From Histidinibacterium aquaticum (GTDB lineage Bacteria; Pseudomonadota; Alphaproteobacteria; Rhodobacterales; Rhodobacteraceae), in contig NZ_VYQE01000003.1 of NCBI RefSeq assembly GCF_008710275.1, forward strand, positions 434,001 through 498,000: a stretch of 64,000 nucleotides of DNA. The letters are read 5' to 3'. The notes beneath the pieces were generated by a model. The model worked only from the letters and a program-made list of their open reading frames with translations, was not told the DNA's origin and ran no database searches. Shown one piece after another: positions 45,864 to 55,149 of the stretch. Numbering within the stretch: the first letter of the stretch is position 1; every line of letters starts with the position of its first letter. Both the position numbers and the translations under genes were made by a program.

Positions 45864-46436
45864 ATGCTTCGCAGCCCCCTCGCGGCCGCCGCCGTCTTCG
45901 CACTCTCGGTCCCTGCCGGGGCGACCGAATACGACGCTGCCCTGCAGGATTTCCTCGATACGGAGATGCGCCAGTGGGCGGAATCACCGCTGATCGTAGA
46001 TGCGCTGATTCAGCAAAATGCGCTCCATGCCGGGCTCGACCGCGACCGTATCCTGGAGCTCGACCGTGCGTGGCGCGCGGACGTGGGCGATCCGGGCTCC
46101 CCCATCATCGCCCCGGTGCTGAACGGCCCCCTCGCGGTCTACCTGCGCAACCTCGTCGACTCCACGAACGGGATGGTGACCGAGATTTTCGTGATGGATG
46201 ACAAGGGGCTGAACGTCGCCGTCTCGCATATCACCTCCGATTACTGGCAGGGCGACGAACCGAAGTACCAGCAGACCTACGCGCGCGGAGCCGATGGCGT
46301 CCATATCAGCGAGATCGAGTTCGACGAATCCTCCCAACGCTTCCAGGGGCAGATCTCGATCACCCTCACCGATCCCGCGAGCGGCGCGCCGATTGGCGCC
46401 ATGACTGTCGGGGTCGATGCCGAAGCCCTGATGTAA
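45864..46436 (+). CDS. Periplasmic PDC/Cache-like sensor protein next to the chemoreceptor
   Basis: The 190-residue protein has a signal peptide (residues 1-21, ending PAGATE) and a single folded domain ending [13 protein letters not shown], the last strand pattern of PDC/Cache sensor domains. Other segments ([36 protein letters not shown]) fit ligand-pocket regions of such domains. It is soluble and has no output domain. The chemoreceptor gene starts 32 bases later, so the protein probably feeds a ligand signal to that receptor. AAAGGAG lies upstream of ATG 45864. Confidence 0.75.
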   Translation: MLRSPLAAAAVFALSVPAGATEYDAALQDFLDTEMRQWAESPLIVDALIQQNALHAGLDRDRILELDRAWRADVGDPGSPIIAPVLNGPLAVYLRNLVDSTNGMVTEIFVMDDKGLNVAVSHITSDYWQGDEPKYQQTYARGADGVHISEIEFDESSQRFQGQISITLTDPASGAPIGAMTVGVDAEALM

Positions 46437-46468
46437 AGCCGGCACCCGCACCGAAACCCGGAGCTTCC

Positions 46469-48199
46469 ATGTCCCGTCACGCCTTCCGTCTTCCAGATCT
46501 CGCAGCGGCCTCGATCTTCGTCAAATGCGCGGCGCTCACCGCCGCGACGACGATGATCGTCGCGGTCGCCATGTCTCTGTTCTTCAGCCGCGCCGCCGAT
46601 GAACTCACGCGGGACGCGGTACGCGACATCGCGCTCGAAATGACGGAAGGCCTCGCCAGCCACATCGGTGGTCCGGTGCAATTCGACAAACTGGACCAGG
46701 TCGAGGCGGAACTCGCCCGCTACATGGAACGGGGAGGTCAGGATCTGGACCGCATCCAGGTTTTCGACGCCAGTGGAGAGCGGCTCTCCGGCGTCGGCGA
46801 AACAGACCCGGGTGTAACGCAATCTCTCGCGCGGCTCGCGGAGCGGGCGCTAACCGAGGGAGAGACGGTTCTCTCTGGAGATGGGTTTCTCATTGCAGCA
46901 CCGCTACGGTTCGGAGCCTCCGAAGCGGTCGTCGGCTCGATCGCGGCGGCCTGGTCGCCCGAGGCAGATCTGGCCGAGGTGGCCTCGGCGCGACTGCGCA
47001 CGATGCTGATTGTTGGCGCGCTGTTCCTCCTGCTGCTCGGCGCGGTAACTGTTCTCCTGCGCCGACTGCTTGCCCGGCCGCTCGAAGACCTGGGCGGCGC
47101 GATGGTCGCGATCGCAGGCGGGGACTACGACGTGACCGTGCCGCGTTGCGAGACCCGCGACGAGATCGGCGCCATTGCCCGGGACCTCGAGACCCTGAGA
47201 ACCCAGCTGATAGACAGTCGGACCGCAGAGTCGGCCCGGGAAGCGGCCCGCGTCAGCCAGGCCGATGTCGTCTCGCGGCTGAGACAGGCGCTCGAAGCCC
47301 TCGCCAAGGGCGACCTTACCCACCGTATCGCGCAAGATTTCTCCGAGGACTACGAAGGATTGCGTCGGGACTATCACAGCGCCATCGACCGGCTTCACGA
47401 GACGATCGGACTCGTTCAGGCCAACTCCTCGAACATCCGCAACGGCGCGGAGGACATCGCGCGCGCCTCGGACGATCTCTCGCGGCGGACGGAGAGCCAG
47501 GCGGCGACGCTCGAGGAGACCGCCGCGGCGACAGACGAACTCACCCAGTCGGTGAACTCCGCCGCGCAGGGGGCGAAGGAGGTCGAGGGGATCGTGACCT
47601 CTGCCAAGTCGCACGCCGAGGAATCCGGCGCCGTTGTCCAGTCCGCCGTCAATGCCATGACCGAGATCGAGAAGAGCTCCGACCAGATCGGCCAGATCAT
47701 CGGGGTGATCGACGACATCGCCTTCCAGACCAACCTGCTCGCGCTCAACGCGGGCGTCGAGGCAGCGCGCGCGGGCGAAGCGGGAAAGGGCTTCGCGGTC
47801 GTGGCCTCCGAGGTCCGGGCTCTCGCCCAGCGCAGTTCCGAGGCCGCCCGCGAGATCAAGGACCTGATCTCGGGCTCCTCGCACCAGGTCGAGCAGGGCG
47901 TCGCCCTTGTCGGCCGGGCGGGCGAGGCGCTGACCTCGATCGTCGAGAGGGTTACCCATATCTCCGAACTGGTCACCAACATCGCCCGGGGCACGGTCGA
48001 GCAAGCCCAGGGGCTCAGCGAGATCAACACCGGCGTCACCAATCTCGACCAGGTCACCCAGCAGAATGCCGCCATGGTCGAACAGAGCACTGCCGCGGCG
48101 CATTCGTTGAAAGCCGATGCGGTCAAACTGACCGAGCTGGTCCAGCACTTCCGGATAGACGAAGGCGTCGTGTCGGATCAGCGCCGCACCGCCGCCTGA
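46469..48199 (+). CDS. Methyl-accepting chemotaxis protein
   Basis: The 576-residue receptor has a first helix (about residues 14-37), a periplasmic domain of about 130 residues, a second helix (about 173-195), two HAMP-like segments ([18 protein letters not shown] and [17 protein letters not shown]) and the conserved signalling tip [30 protein letters not shown]. Methylation heptads flank it on both sides. Its own periplasmic domain resembles no ligand family known to me. The secreted sensor encoded just before it is a likely partner. CheB/CheR functions could come from the protein at 14.8 kb. Confidence 0.93.
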   Translation: MSRHAFRLPDLAAASIFVKCAALTAATTMIVAVAMSLFFSRAADELTRDAVRDIALEMTEGLASHIGGPVQFDKLDQVEAELARYMERGGQDLDRIQVFDASGERLSGVGETDPGVTQSLARLAERALTEGETVLSGDGFLIAAPLRFGASEAVVGSIAAAWSPEADLAEVASARLRTMLIVGALFLLLLGAVTVLLRRLLARPLEDLGGAMVAIAGGDYDVTVPRCETRDEIGAIARDLETLRTQLIDSRTAESAREAARVSQADVVSRLRQALEALAKGDLTHRIAQDFSEDYEGLRRDYHSAIDRLHETIGLVQANSSNIRNGAEDIARASDDLSRRTESQAATLEETAAATDELTQSVNSAAQGAKEVEGIVTSAKSHAEESGAVVQSAVNAMTEIEKSSDQIGQIIGVIDDIAFQTNLLALNAGVEAARAGEAGKGFAVVASEVRALAQRSSEAAREIKDLISGSSHQVEQGVALVGRAGEALTSIVERVTHISELVTNIARGTVEQAQGLSEINTGVTNLDQVTQQNAAMVEQSTAAAHSLKADAVKLTELVQHFRIDEGVVSDQRRTAA

Positions 48200-48470
48200 G
48201 GCGCCTGACCTAGGCGGAGCCGACAGACCACGGAGTTGCTTGCTTCCGCAAGGACGCGACAAGCCAGCCCACGGGCATCGCGTCGGCCGGAGTGAGATGG
48301 GAATGGCAGGGGGACCTCAAATCCCTAGGGATCAGTCGTGGCGATGCCCTAGGGTCTTGATCAGCGGTCAGTCATCGCCGTGTCGATGGTCAGCTCTTAT
48401 CCCGGCAATCTCCCATCGGGGGTCGCCTGGCGAGCAGCCATGACCCTCCACCGACCCGCGGCAGGATCGG
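48200..48470. other. Intergenic region with CCCTAGGG palindromes
   Basis: Between the convergent chemoreceptor and ectR genes lies a 271-base stretch with no supported gene. It contains the palindrome ATCCCTAGGGAT (48321-48332) and a second CCCTAGGG 15 bases on. No clear terminator with a T-run was found. Confidence 0.5.
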
Positions 48471-48947
48471 CTAGTGGCGGCCGCGGATATCGCCGATGTC
48501 GAGAACGGGCGAGGCGTCGATGTCGTCGGCATCCAGCATGGCGGCGACCCTCTCGAGCGAGGCCACGACCTGGGCCTGCTCCCAGTCCTTGAGCGCCTCG
48601 AAGGCCCGCACGTATCGCTGCTGCAGCGCATCCGGCGCCTCGTCGATCGCATGTGCCCCGCGCTCGGTCAGTCCGATGTTGGTCTGGCGGCGGTCCCGGT
48701 CGGACTTTTCTCGCAGAACCATGCCCTGGGAAACCAGCTTGTCCACCAGCGAGGTCACCGTCGCCTGGGTGATCCCCATGCGCACCGAGATCTCCTTGGC
48801 CGTGATGGAACCCTTCTCGGCGACCAGCTGGAGCACGCGGAACTGCGCCGCGGTCAGACCGGAGGCCTGAGCCAGTTCGCGGCCGAACTGCTCGGTCGCG
48901 CGCAGGATGCGGCGCAACGCGATCAGACTCTCGTCGGTGCGGTCCAC
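48471..48947 (-). CDS. ectR: MarR-family regulator of the ectoine cluster (EctR)
   Basis: The protein of about 158 residues is a MarR winged-helix repressor (LTAAQFRVLQLVAEKGSITAKEISVRMGITQATVTSLVDKLVSQGMV and the wing KSDRDRRQTNIGLTERG), in the position and orientation of EctR in other ectoine producers. The start is placed at GTG 48947. An ATG at 49022 is in frame, but the intervening 25 codons use many A/T-ending codons (GTA, GTT, AGA, AAA, TTG) unlike the rest of the window, so that stretch looks like leader. It is divergent from ectA. Confidence 0.83.
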   Translation of the reverse strand: MDRTDESLIALRRILRATEQFGRELAQASGLTAAQFRVLQLVAEKGSITAKEISVRMGITQATVTSLVDKLVSQGMVLREKSDRDRRQTNIGLTERGAHAIDEAPDALQQRYVRAFEALKDWEQAQVVASLERVAAMLDADDIDASPVLDIGDIRGRH

Positions 48948-49024
48948 CGGCTCCTCGTTCTCTGCCCGTCGCAGGATAGAGGCAGAGCCAGCCCCGCTTT
49001 TCAAGTGGGTTCTAACTACCATTG

Positions 49025-49039
49025 CTTAGTGTATCTAAG
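49025..49039. promoter_or_regulatory. Candidate EctR operator
   Basis: CTTAG-TGTAT-CTAAG is a 5-5-5 palindrome in the ectR-ectA intergenic region, as expected for a MarR dimer. It lies 44 bases before the ectA -35 and inside the ectR leader, so autoregulation is easier to picture than blocking ectA directly. Confidence 0.55.
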
Positions 49040-49082
49040 TAGAACCCGGCGCCAAGGCAAGCCAATAATCGCACATAGCGGG

Positions 49083-49110
49083 TTGACGGAACCGAAGATA
49101 TGTTTAAATA
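49083..49110 (+). promoter_or_regulatory. Candidate ectA promoter
   Basis: TTGACG (49083-49088) and TAAATA (49105-49110) are spaced by 16 bases in a locally AT-rich stretch. The leader to ectA would be about 60 bases. Osmotic regulation is usual for this promoter class, but no specific element is visible. Confidence 0.5.
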
Positions 49111-49174
49111 CTTTGCCAATCGAAGCACCGAAGAACAAAAACGCTTAGCTGCACGAAGCAAAGGAGGCCCCGCA

Positions 49175-49708
49175 ATGGCCCCGACAGTGGAAAACATCAA
49201 CGCCCCCCGCCCCGTGTTCCGCAAACCCGAGGCCGAGGACGGATCGCAGATCTGGGAACTGATCCGCGACTGCAAGCCGCTCGACGAGAACTCGATGTAC
49301 TGCAACCTCCTGCAGTGCGACCACTTTGCGGACACCTGCGTGGTCGGCGAAGTCGAGGGCGAAGCCCTGGGCTGGATCTCCGCCTACATTCCGCCGAGCG
49401 AGCCCGACACGATCTTCGTGTGGCAGGTCGCCGTTCACGAGCGCGCCCGCGGCATGGGCCTCGGCAAGAAAATGCTGACGCACCTGCTGAACCGGAAAGA
49501 GTGCAAGAACGTTACGAAGCTGAAAACGACGATCACCAGCGACAATGACGCGTCCTGGGGTCTCTTCCGCAGCTTCGCGAAGGCTCAGGATGGCGATCTC
49601 AGCCATGAACCGCACTACGAAGAAGAAGACCATTTCGACGGCCGCCACGCGACCGAGAACATGGTCACCATCGAGCTGGCCGAGGAGGCGCGCGCCGCGG
49701 CCGCCTGA
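49175..49708 (+). CDS. ectA: L-2,4-diaminobutyrate acetyltransferase EctA
   Basis: The 177-residue GNAT enzyme acetylates diaminobutyrate in the second committed step of ectoine synthesis. It has RKPEAEDGSQIWELI, ENSMYCNLLQCDHFADTCVV typical of EctA, and the acetyl-CoA loop ERARGMGLGKKML. ATG 49175 is chosen over ATG 49100 because AAAGGAGG sits directly before it and the longer N-terminus is AT-rich leader. ectB follows 53 bases later. Confidence 0.97.
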   Translation: MAPTVENINAPRPVFRKPEAEDGSQIWELIRDCKPLDENSMYCNLLQCDHFADTCVVGEVEGEALGWISAYIPPSEPDTIFVWQVAVHERARGMGLGKKMLTHLLNRKECKNVTKLKTTITSDNDASWGLFRSFAKAQDGDLSHEPHYEEEDHFDGRHATENMVTIELAEEARAAAA

Positions 49709-49761
49709 TCGGCCCCGCGCAGCCCCACCGCTCGACACACCCCTCCCTGAAAGGAAACGCT

Positions 49762-51051
49762 ATGGCGAAGGACACCGCTGTCCCGCACGATATTTTTGCG
49801 CGCCGTGAATCCGAGGTGCGCTCCTACTGCCGCAGCTTCGACACGGTCTTCACGAAGGCCGTCGGCTCGGAGATGACCGACCGCGAGGGTCGCACCTACA
49901 TCGACTTCCTCGCCGGCTGCTCGTCGCTGAACTACGGCCACAACGATCCCGACATGAAGGCCGCTCTGATCGAGCACATCTCGAACGACGGCATCGCCCA
50001 CGGCCTCGACATGTACACGGCTGAAAAGGAAAAGTTCCTCGAGACCTTCGAGAAGCTGATCCTCGAGCCGCGCGGCATGGATCACAAGGTCATGATGACC
50101 GGCCCGACGGGCACCAACGCCGTCGAATCCGCGATGAAGCTCGCCCGCAAGGTGACCGGACGCCAGAACGTCATCGCCTTCACCAACGGGTTCCACGGCA
50201 TGACCATGGGCGCCCTCGCCGCGACGGGTAACGCCGGCAAGCGTGCAGGCGGCGGCATGGCGCTGCACGGCGTCCAGCGGATGCCCTACGAAGGATCGCT
50301 CGGCGACGTCGACACGCTCGCCATCATCGAGCAGATGCTCGACAACCCCTCCAGCGGCTACGACGCCCCCGCCGCGTTCCTCGTGGAGCCGGTCCAAGGT
50401 GAAGGCGGTCTCAACGCCGCGTCCAAGGAATGGCTGCAGGGGATCGAGCGCCTGGCGCGCAAGTACGGCGCCAAGCTGATCCTCGACGACATCCAGGCGG
50501 GCCTCGGCCGCACCGGCACGTTCTTCTCGTTCGAGGAGTACGGTGTGCAGCCGGACATGATCCCGCTGGCCAAGTCGCTCTCCGGCATGGGCCTGCCCTT
50601 CGCGGCGCTGCTCATCCGTCCGGAAGACGACATCTGGAAGCCGGCCGAGCACAACGGGACCTTCCGCGGCAATACCCATGCCTTCGTCACGGCGCGCGTT
50701 GCGCTGGAGAAGTTCTGGGCCGACGGCAAGTTTCAGGACGAGATCGCCGGCAAGGCCAAGATCCTCAAGGCCTCGCTGCAGGAGATCGCCGACATGATCC
50801 CGGGCGCCCGCCTCAAGGGCCGCGGCATGATGCGCGGTGTCGACGTGGGTTCGGGCGAACTCGCCGAGGCGATCTGCGGCCATGCCTTCAAGAAGGGCCT
50901 CATCATCGAAACCTCGGGAGCCGACGACGAAGTGGTCAAGGTGCTCGCTGCCCTGACGATCCCGGAAGAGACCTTCCGCAAGGGCCTCGGCATCCTGGTC
51001 GAAGCCGCGTCCGCCGCGCTCGCCGACAAATCCAACCTCGCAGCGGAGTAA
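49762..51051 (+). CDS. ectB: Diaminobutyrate-2-oxoglutarate transaminase EctB
   Basis: The 429-residue fold-type I aminotransferase makes diaminobutyrate from aspartate semialdehyde. Seen: [44 protein letters not shown], and PLP lysine K271 in [22 protein letters not shown] precedes ATG 49762. ectC starts five bases after the stop. Confidence 0.97.
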   Translation: MAKDTAVPHDIFARRESEVRSYCRSFDTVFTKAVGSEMTDREGRTYIDFLAGCSSLNYGHNDPDMKAALIEHISNDGIAHGLDMYTAEKEKFLETFEKLILEPRGMDHKVMMTGPTGTNAVESAMKLARKVTGRQNVIAFTNGFHGMTMGALAATGNAGKRAGGGMALHGVQRMPYEGSLGDVDTLAIIEQMLDNPSSGYDAPAAFLVEPVQGEGGLNAASKEWLQGIERLARKYGAKLILDDIQAGLGRTGTFFSFEEYGVQPDMIPLAKSLSGMGLPFAALLIRPEDDIWKPAEHNGTFRGNTHAFVTARVALEKFWADGKFQDEIAGKAKILKASLQEIADMIPGARLKGRGMMRGVDVGSGELAEAICGHAFKKGLIIETSGADDEVVKVLAALTIPEETFRKGLGILVEAASAALADKSNLAAE

Positions 51052-51055
51052 CCCA

Positions 51056-51448
51056 ATGATCGTGCGCGACTTCAACAACATCATCGAAAACGACCGTGAG
51101 CGCGTGGTCTCCGACGCCCAGTGGTCTTCGGTGCGCATGCTCCTGGCCAACGACGGGATGGGGTTCTCCTTCCACATCACCTTCCTCGAGGCCGGTTCGG
51201 AGCACACGTTCCACTACAAGAACCACTTCGAGAGCGTCTACTGCATGGAGGGCAAGGGCTCGATCACCGATCTCGCCACCGGCGAGACCCACGAGATCAA
51301 GCCCGGCGTGATGTACGCCCTCAACGAACATGACAAGCACACGCTCCGGGCGGAGGAACAGCTGGTGATGGCCTGCTGCTTCAATCCCCCGATCACGGGC
51401 AAGGAAGTCCACCGCGAGGACGGAAGTTATGCTCTTGAAGACAGTTAA
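51056..51448 (+). CDS. ectC: L-ectoine synthase EctC
   Basis: The 130-residue cupin closes N-gamma-acetyldiaminobutyrate to ectoine. It has the EctC start [32 protein letters not shown] and [16 protein letters not shown]. Its 3' end overlaps the aspartate kinase gene by 20 bases in another frame. No ectD (ectoine hydroxylase) gene follows. Confidence 0.97.
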   Translation: MIVRDFNNIIENDRERVVSDAQWSSVRMLLANDGMGFSFHITFLEAGSEHTFHYKNHFESVYCMEGKGSITDLATGETHEIKPGVMYALNEHDKHTLRAEEQLVMACCFNPPITGKEVHREDGSYALEDS

Positions 51449-52928
51449 CGACAGCGAACGCGCCGAATTGCCCTTCTCCGGCCACACCGTCGAAAAGATC
51501 GGCGGGACCTCGATGAGCCGTGTCTCCGAACTGGTGGACACGCTCTTCAAGGGAGGCCGCGAGGGCGAGAAGCTCTACAACCGCATCTTCGTCGTCTCGG
51601 CCTTCGGCGGCATCACAGACATGCTGCTGGAGCACAAGAAGTCCGGTCAGCCGGGCGTCTATGCCGCCTTCACCAACGACGAGGACGACAGCGGCTGGCT
51701 GACGGCTCTCAAGAAGGTCGCCGAGGCCATGCGCGCAGCGCACGCCGAAGTGCTGGATCACCCCGCCGACCTCACCGCCGCGGACGAGTTCGTCCGCGAG
51801 CGGGTCGAGGGGGCGCGGTCTTGCCTCTTCGACCTGCAGCGTCTCTGCTCCTACGGGCACTTCCAGCTGTCGAACCACATGCTGAGCGTGCGCGAGCTGC
51901 TTTCGGGCATCGGCGAGAGCCATTCGGCCTTCGTCACCGCGCTCCTGCTGCAGCGCAAGGGCGTCAACGCCCGCAACGTCGACCTCAGCGGCTGGCGTGA
52001 CGAGGGCGGCAGCAGCCTGGAAGAGCGGATCCGCTCGGGCCTGTCGCAGATCGACCTCAAGGAAGAGATGCCCATCGTCACCGGCTACGCCCAATGCTCG
52101 GGCGGCCTGATGAAGGAGTTCGACCGCGGCTATTCCGAAGTGACCTTCGCCAACATCGCCGCCCTCACCGGCGCGCGCGAGGCGATCATTCACAAGGAAT
52201 TCCACCTCTCCTCCGCCGACCCCAAGCTCGTCGGCCAGGATAAGGTGCGCAAGCTGGGCCACACGAACTACGACGTGGCCGATCAACTCTCGAACATGGG
52301 GATGGAGGCGATCCATCCCAAGGCGGCCAAGACCCTCCGCCAGGCGGACGTGCCCCTGCGCGTCACCAACGCCTTTGAGCCGGACGACCCGGGCACGCTG
52401 ATCGACGACAAGCCGGCCGAGAGCCCGGGCTTCGAGATCGTCTGCGGCCTGAACGTCGTCGCGCTCGAACTCTTCGAACAAGACATGGTCGGCGTGAAGG
52501 GCTACGACGCCACGATCCTCGACGCGCTCAAGCGTCACAACGTTTGGATCGTGTCCAAGACGTCCAGCGCCAACACGATCACGCACTACGTGCAGGCCTC
52601 GCTCAAGACGGCCCGCCGGGTGATCGCCGATCTGGCGGAGGTCTATCCCTCCGCAGAGATCGGGGCGCGCTCCGTGGCGCTGGTTTCCGCCATCGGGCGG
52701 GACCTCAAGGGCCTCAAGGGCGTGACCCGCGGGCTCAAGGCGCTGGCCGAGGCGGAAGTCGATGTCATCGCGCTCCACCAGACGCCGCGCAACGTGAACC
52801 TGGACTTTGTGATCCCGGCAGAGGACCGCGACAAGGGCGTCGCCGCGCTCCACAAGGAGCTGATCGAAGGCGACCAGTCCAAGGCGGCCGAACCGGCCGG
52901 CAAGAAGCAGGCACAAAGCGCCGCCTGA
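51429..52928 (+). CDS. ask: Ectoine-linked aspartate kinase (AskEct)
   Basis: The 499-residue kinase supplies aspartyl phosphate to the ectoine branch. Seen: [16 protein letters not shown] near residue 21, the substrate region [17 protein letters not shown], and C-terminal ACT-type regulatory segments ([24 protein letters not shown]). AskEct isoforms usually escape lysine/threonine feedback. The start ATG 51429 lies inside ectC, so translation is coupled. A strong terminator follows at 52978. Confidence 0.92.
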   Translation: MLLKTVNDSERAELPFSGHTVEKIGGTSMSRVSELVDTLFKGGREGEKLYNRIFVVSAFGGITDMLLEHKKSGQPGVYAAFTNDEDDSGWLTALKKVAEAMRAAHAEVLDHPADLTAADEFVRERVEGARSCLFDLQRLCSYGHFQLSNHMLSVRELLSGIGESHSAFVTALLLQRKGVNARNVDLSGWRDEGGSSLEERIRSGLSQIDLKEEMPIVTGYAQCSGGLMKEFDRGYSEVTFANIAALTGAREAIIHKEFHLSSADPKLVGQDKVRKLGHTNYDVADQLSNMGMEAIHPKAAKTLRQADVPLRVTNAFEPDDPGTLIDDKPAESPGFEIVCGLNVVALELFEQDMVGVKGYDATILDALKRHNVWIVSKTSSANTITHYVQASLKTARRVIADLAEVYPSAEIGARSVALVSAIGRDLKGLKGVTRGLKALAEAEVDVIALHQTPRNVNLDFVIPAEDRDKGVAALHKELIEGDQSKAAEPAGKKQAQSAA

Positions 52929-52977
52929 CAGGATCCTTCAGGGAGGCGCGGGGGATTGCGGCCCCTGCGTGAAGGAT

Positions 52978-53014
52978 GCCCCGTAGCCCGGAGAGGCTGC
53001 GGGGCTTCTTCTTT
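52978..53014 (+). terminator. Terminator of the ectoine operon
   Basis: GCCCCGTAGCC (52978-52988) pairs with GGCTGCGGGGC (52995-53005), an 11-base stem with one T-G wobble, and is followed by TTCTTCTTTG. It lies 50 bases past the ask stop, and a further inverted pair (ATCCTTCA with TGAAGGAT) encloses the region just before it. Confidence 0.85.
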
Positions 53015-53110
53015 GTCCGCTGGCCGCTCTCCGCCTGCACACCGCGACGTGACGAGATGGCCCGACGGATCATATTGCCGGTCCGAAAACGCCCGAATAG
53101 GGTCACGGGC

Positions 53111-54619
53111 ATGCAGCACAGGCTCACAAGACGCGCGGCGCTCGGCGCCATTGCCGCGGCCCTCGGTTCGACGGCCCTCGCGGCTCCGCCCACCGTCTCG
53201 CTCCGTCCCCGGGCGCGCCCGCTGGACACCGGGACCGATCCCTCGGCGGTCCCGCCCGAGACGCGCGCGACCCTCGACGAACTGATCGCCGAGGCCGGCC
53301 TTGCAGGCGTCGTGGGCCTCGCCCTCGCCGACGTGGCGACGGGCCAGGTGATCGAGGAACGCTCGGGCAGCGAAGGCCGGCCGCCCGCCTCCGTGGCGAA
53401 GGCGTTGACAGCCCTCTATGCCCTTGAAACCGTTGGCCCCCGCCACCGCTACGCGACCCGCGTCCTGGCCATCGGGACCATCACCGACGGCCGGCTGGAC
53501 GGAGACCTCGCGCTCTGCGGAACCGGCGACCCGACCTTCCAGACCGACGACGCCTTCGCCCTGGCCGAAGCGGTGAAGGAAGCCGGCATCGTCGAGGTCA
53601 CCGGCCGCTTCCTCGTCTGGGCCGGCGCCCTGCCCTACGAGGACGAGATCGCGCCCGACCAGCTCGACCACCTCGCCTACAACCCTTCCGTCTCGGGGCT
53701 GAACCTCAACTTCAACCGGGTGCACTTCCAGTGGACGCGCTCGGGGTCGAGCTACGACGTCACCCTCGATGCCCGCAGCGGCCGGCACCAGCCCGAGGTC
53801 GCGATGGCCCGGATGGAGGTCGTGGATCGCCCGCGCCCGGTCTATACCTACGCCAGTGTCGACGAGGTCGACCATTGGAGCGTCGCCCGGCGCTACCTGG
53901 GCGACGGCGGCGCGCGCTGGCTGCCGGTCCGGCGCCCCGCGCTCTACTGCGGCGACGTTTTCCGCACCTTCGCCCGTTCGCACGGGATCATCCTGCCGGA
54001 GCCCGAGCGCGCCGCGGTCGAGCCGACCGGTGAGGAGATCGCCCGCCACGACAGCGGCGATCTCGAGGGCATCATCACCGACATGCTCCGCTACTCCACG
54101 AACCTCACCGCCGAGGTCGTGGGCCTCACCGCAACGCGGGAGACGAGCGGCCTGCCCGACAGCATTCCCGGCTCCGCCGCCGCCATGAACGACTGGCTGG
54201 CCGAAACCCACGGCGTGGAGTCAGGCCTCGTGGACCATTCGGGCCTGGGCGACGATTCCCGGATCTCGGCGCTTCAGATGGTGAAGATGCTCACCGGCGA
54301 GGGGGTTATGGACCGCCTGAAGCCGGTGATGAAGGACCACGTCCTCAAGGACGATGCCGGCGCCCCGATCCAGGGCTATCCGGCCGAGGTGACGGCGAAG
54401 ACCGGCACTCTCAACTTCGTCAGCGCGCTCGCGGGCTACATCCGGACAGCGGAGGGAGCCGACCTGGCCTTCGCCATCTTCTGCGCGGACCTCGATTTGC
54501 GGGCCGAGGCCATCGAGTCCGGCGACGAGATCCCCGACGGTGCGCGCTGGTGGAACGGCCGGGCCAAGGGTCTGCAGCAGAAGCTGCTGCAGCGCTGGGG
54601 ACTGATTTATTCCGGCTGA
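53111..54619 (+). CDS. dacB: D-alanyl-D-alanine carboxypeptidase/endopeptidase (PBP4 class)
   Basis: The 502-residue protein has a Tat-like signal (RLTRRAALGAIAAALGS, residues 4-20), the SxxK motif with S94/K97 (ASVAK), SxN with S329/N331 (YSTNLTAE) and KTG at 430-432 (AKTGTL). The domain insertion between SxxK and SxN is typical of PBP4. It trims peptidoglycan in the periplasm. ATG 53111 is chosen because the signal begins there; upstream sequence overlaps the ectoine terminator. Confidence 0.93.
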   Translation: MQHRLTRRAALGAIAAALGSTALAAPPTVSLRPRARPLDTGTDPSAVPPETRATLDELIAEAGLAGVVGLALADVATGQVIEERSGSEGRPPASVAKALTALYALETVGPRHRYATRVLAIGTITDGRLDGDLALCGTGDPTFQTDDAFALAEAVKEAGIVEVTGRFLVWAGALPYEDEIAPDQLDHLAYNPSVSGLNLNFNRVHFQWTRSGSSYDVTLDARSGRHQPEVAMARMEVVDRPRPVYTYASVDEVDHWSVARRYLGDGGARWLPVRRPALYCGDVFRTFARSHGIILPEPERAAVEPTGEEIARHDSGDLEGIITDMLRYSTNLTAEVVGLTATRETSGLPDSIPGSAAAMNDWLAETHGVESGLVDHSGLGDDSRISALQMVKMLTGEGVMDRLKPVMKDHVLKDDAGAPIQGYPAEVTAKTGTLNFVSALAGYIRTAEGADLAFAIFCADLDLRAEAIESGDEIPDGARWWNGRAKGLQQKLLQRWGLIYSG

Positions 54620-54625
54620 CCTGTC

Positions 54626-55045
54626 CTAGAGCGTCATGTGACGGGCGCGGGCCCCGCGCTCGATCGCGGCGGCCGTCAGGCGGTCGATGCTGAACTCGTA
54701 GCGGATTTCCTCGAGGATGCGGCCCTCGGTCTGGCCGACGATCCCGTCGGCCGCGGCCACGTCGCAGGCCAGCGCATAGGCGGTCTCGTTCAGCTTCTCA
54801 GGCAGCGCGCCCTTGATGAGGCCGAAGATCGCGTCGAGCCCGTCTTCCTGCTCCAGCAGGTCGAAGACGGTCTCGCTCACCCGCTTGATCTGGTCGGGAT
54901 CGTAGTCCGCGAAGATCGGCAGGTTGTTGATCATGTTCGTGATTTCCATGAGCTCGGCCGTGCGGATGTTCTCGTCGGAGGCCGAGACCGTGACCATGAG
55001 CGCCACCAGGGCATCCTGGGGCGAGAGTGTCTGCGGATCGGTCAT
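54626..55045 (-). CDS. TerB-family protein
   Basis: The 139-residue helical protein matches the TerB-like/tellurite-resistance fold: TLSPQDALVALMVTVSASDENIRTAELMEI with acidic metal-binding positions, and ACDVAAADGIVGQTEGRILEEIRYEF repeating the pattern. Function in this family is unclear; metal or stress sensing is proposed. It is convergent with dacB, only 6 bases apart, and divergent from the lysine-tRNA synthetase gene. Confidence 0.82.
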   Translation of the reverse strand: MTDPQTLSPQDALVALMVTVSASDENIRTAELMEITNMINNLPIFADYDPDQIKRVSETVFDLLEQEDGLDAIFGLIKGALPEKLNETAYALACDVAAADGIVGQTEGRILEEIRYEFSIDRLTAAAIERGARARHMTL

Positions 55046-55149
55046 GACGCGGTTTACTCCTGTCCCTTGAGCTCCGGGCCAACTTATTGACGCCCCCCGC
55101 CCCCCGCAATAGGAGGGCGCCTCTCTCTGCCCATTCGAGGTACCCTCAC

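Noticed and set aside
49100-49174. An extended N-terminus for EctA from ATG 49100
   Set aside because: The stretch is AT-rich unlike coding sequence here, and AAAGGAGG lies just before ATG 49175.
52976-53110. An extended N-terminus for DacB
   Set aside because: It would run through the ectoine terminator hairpin and precede the signal peptide.
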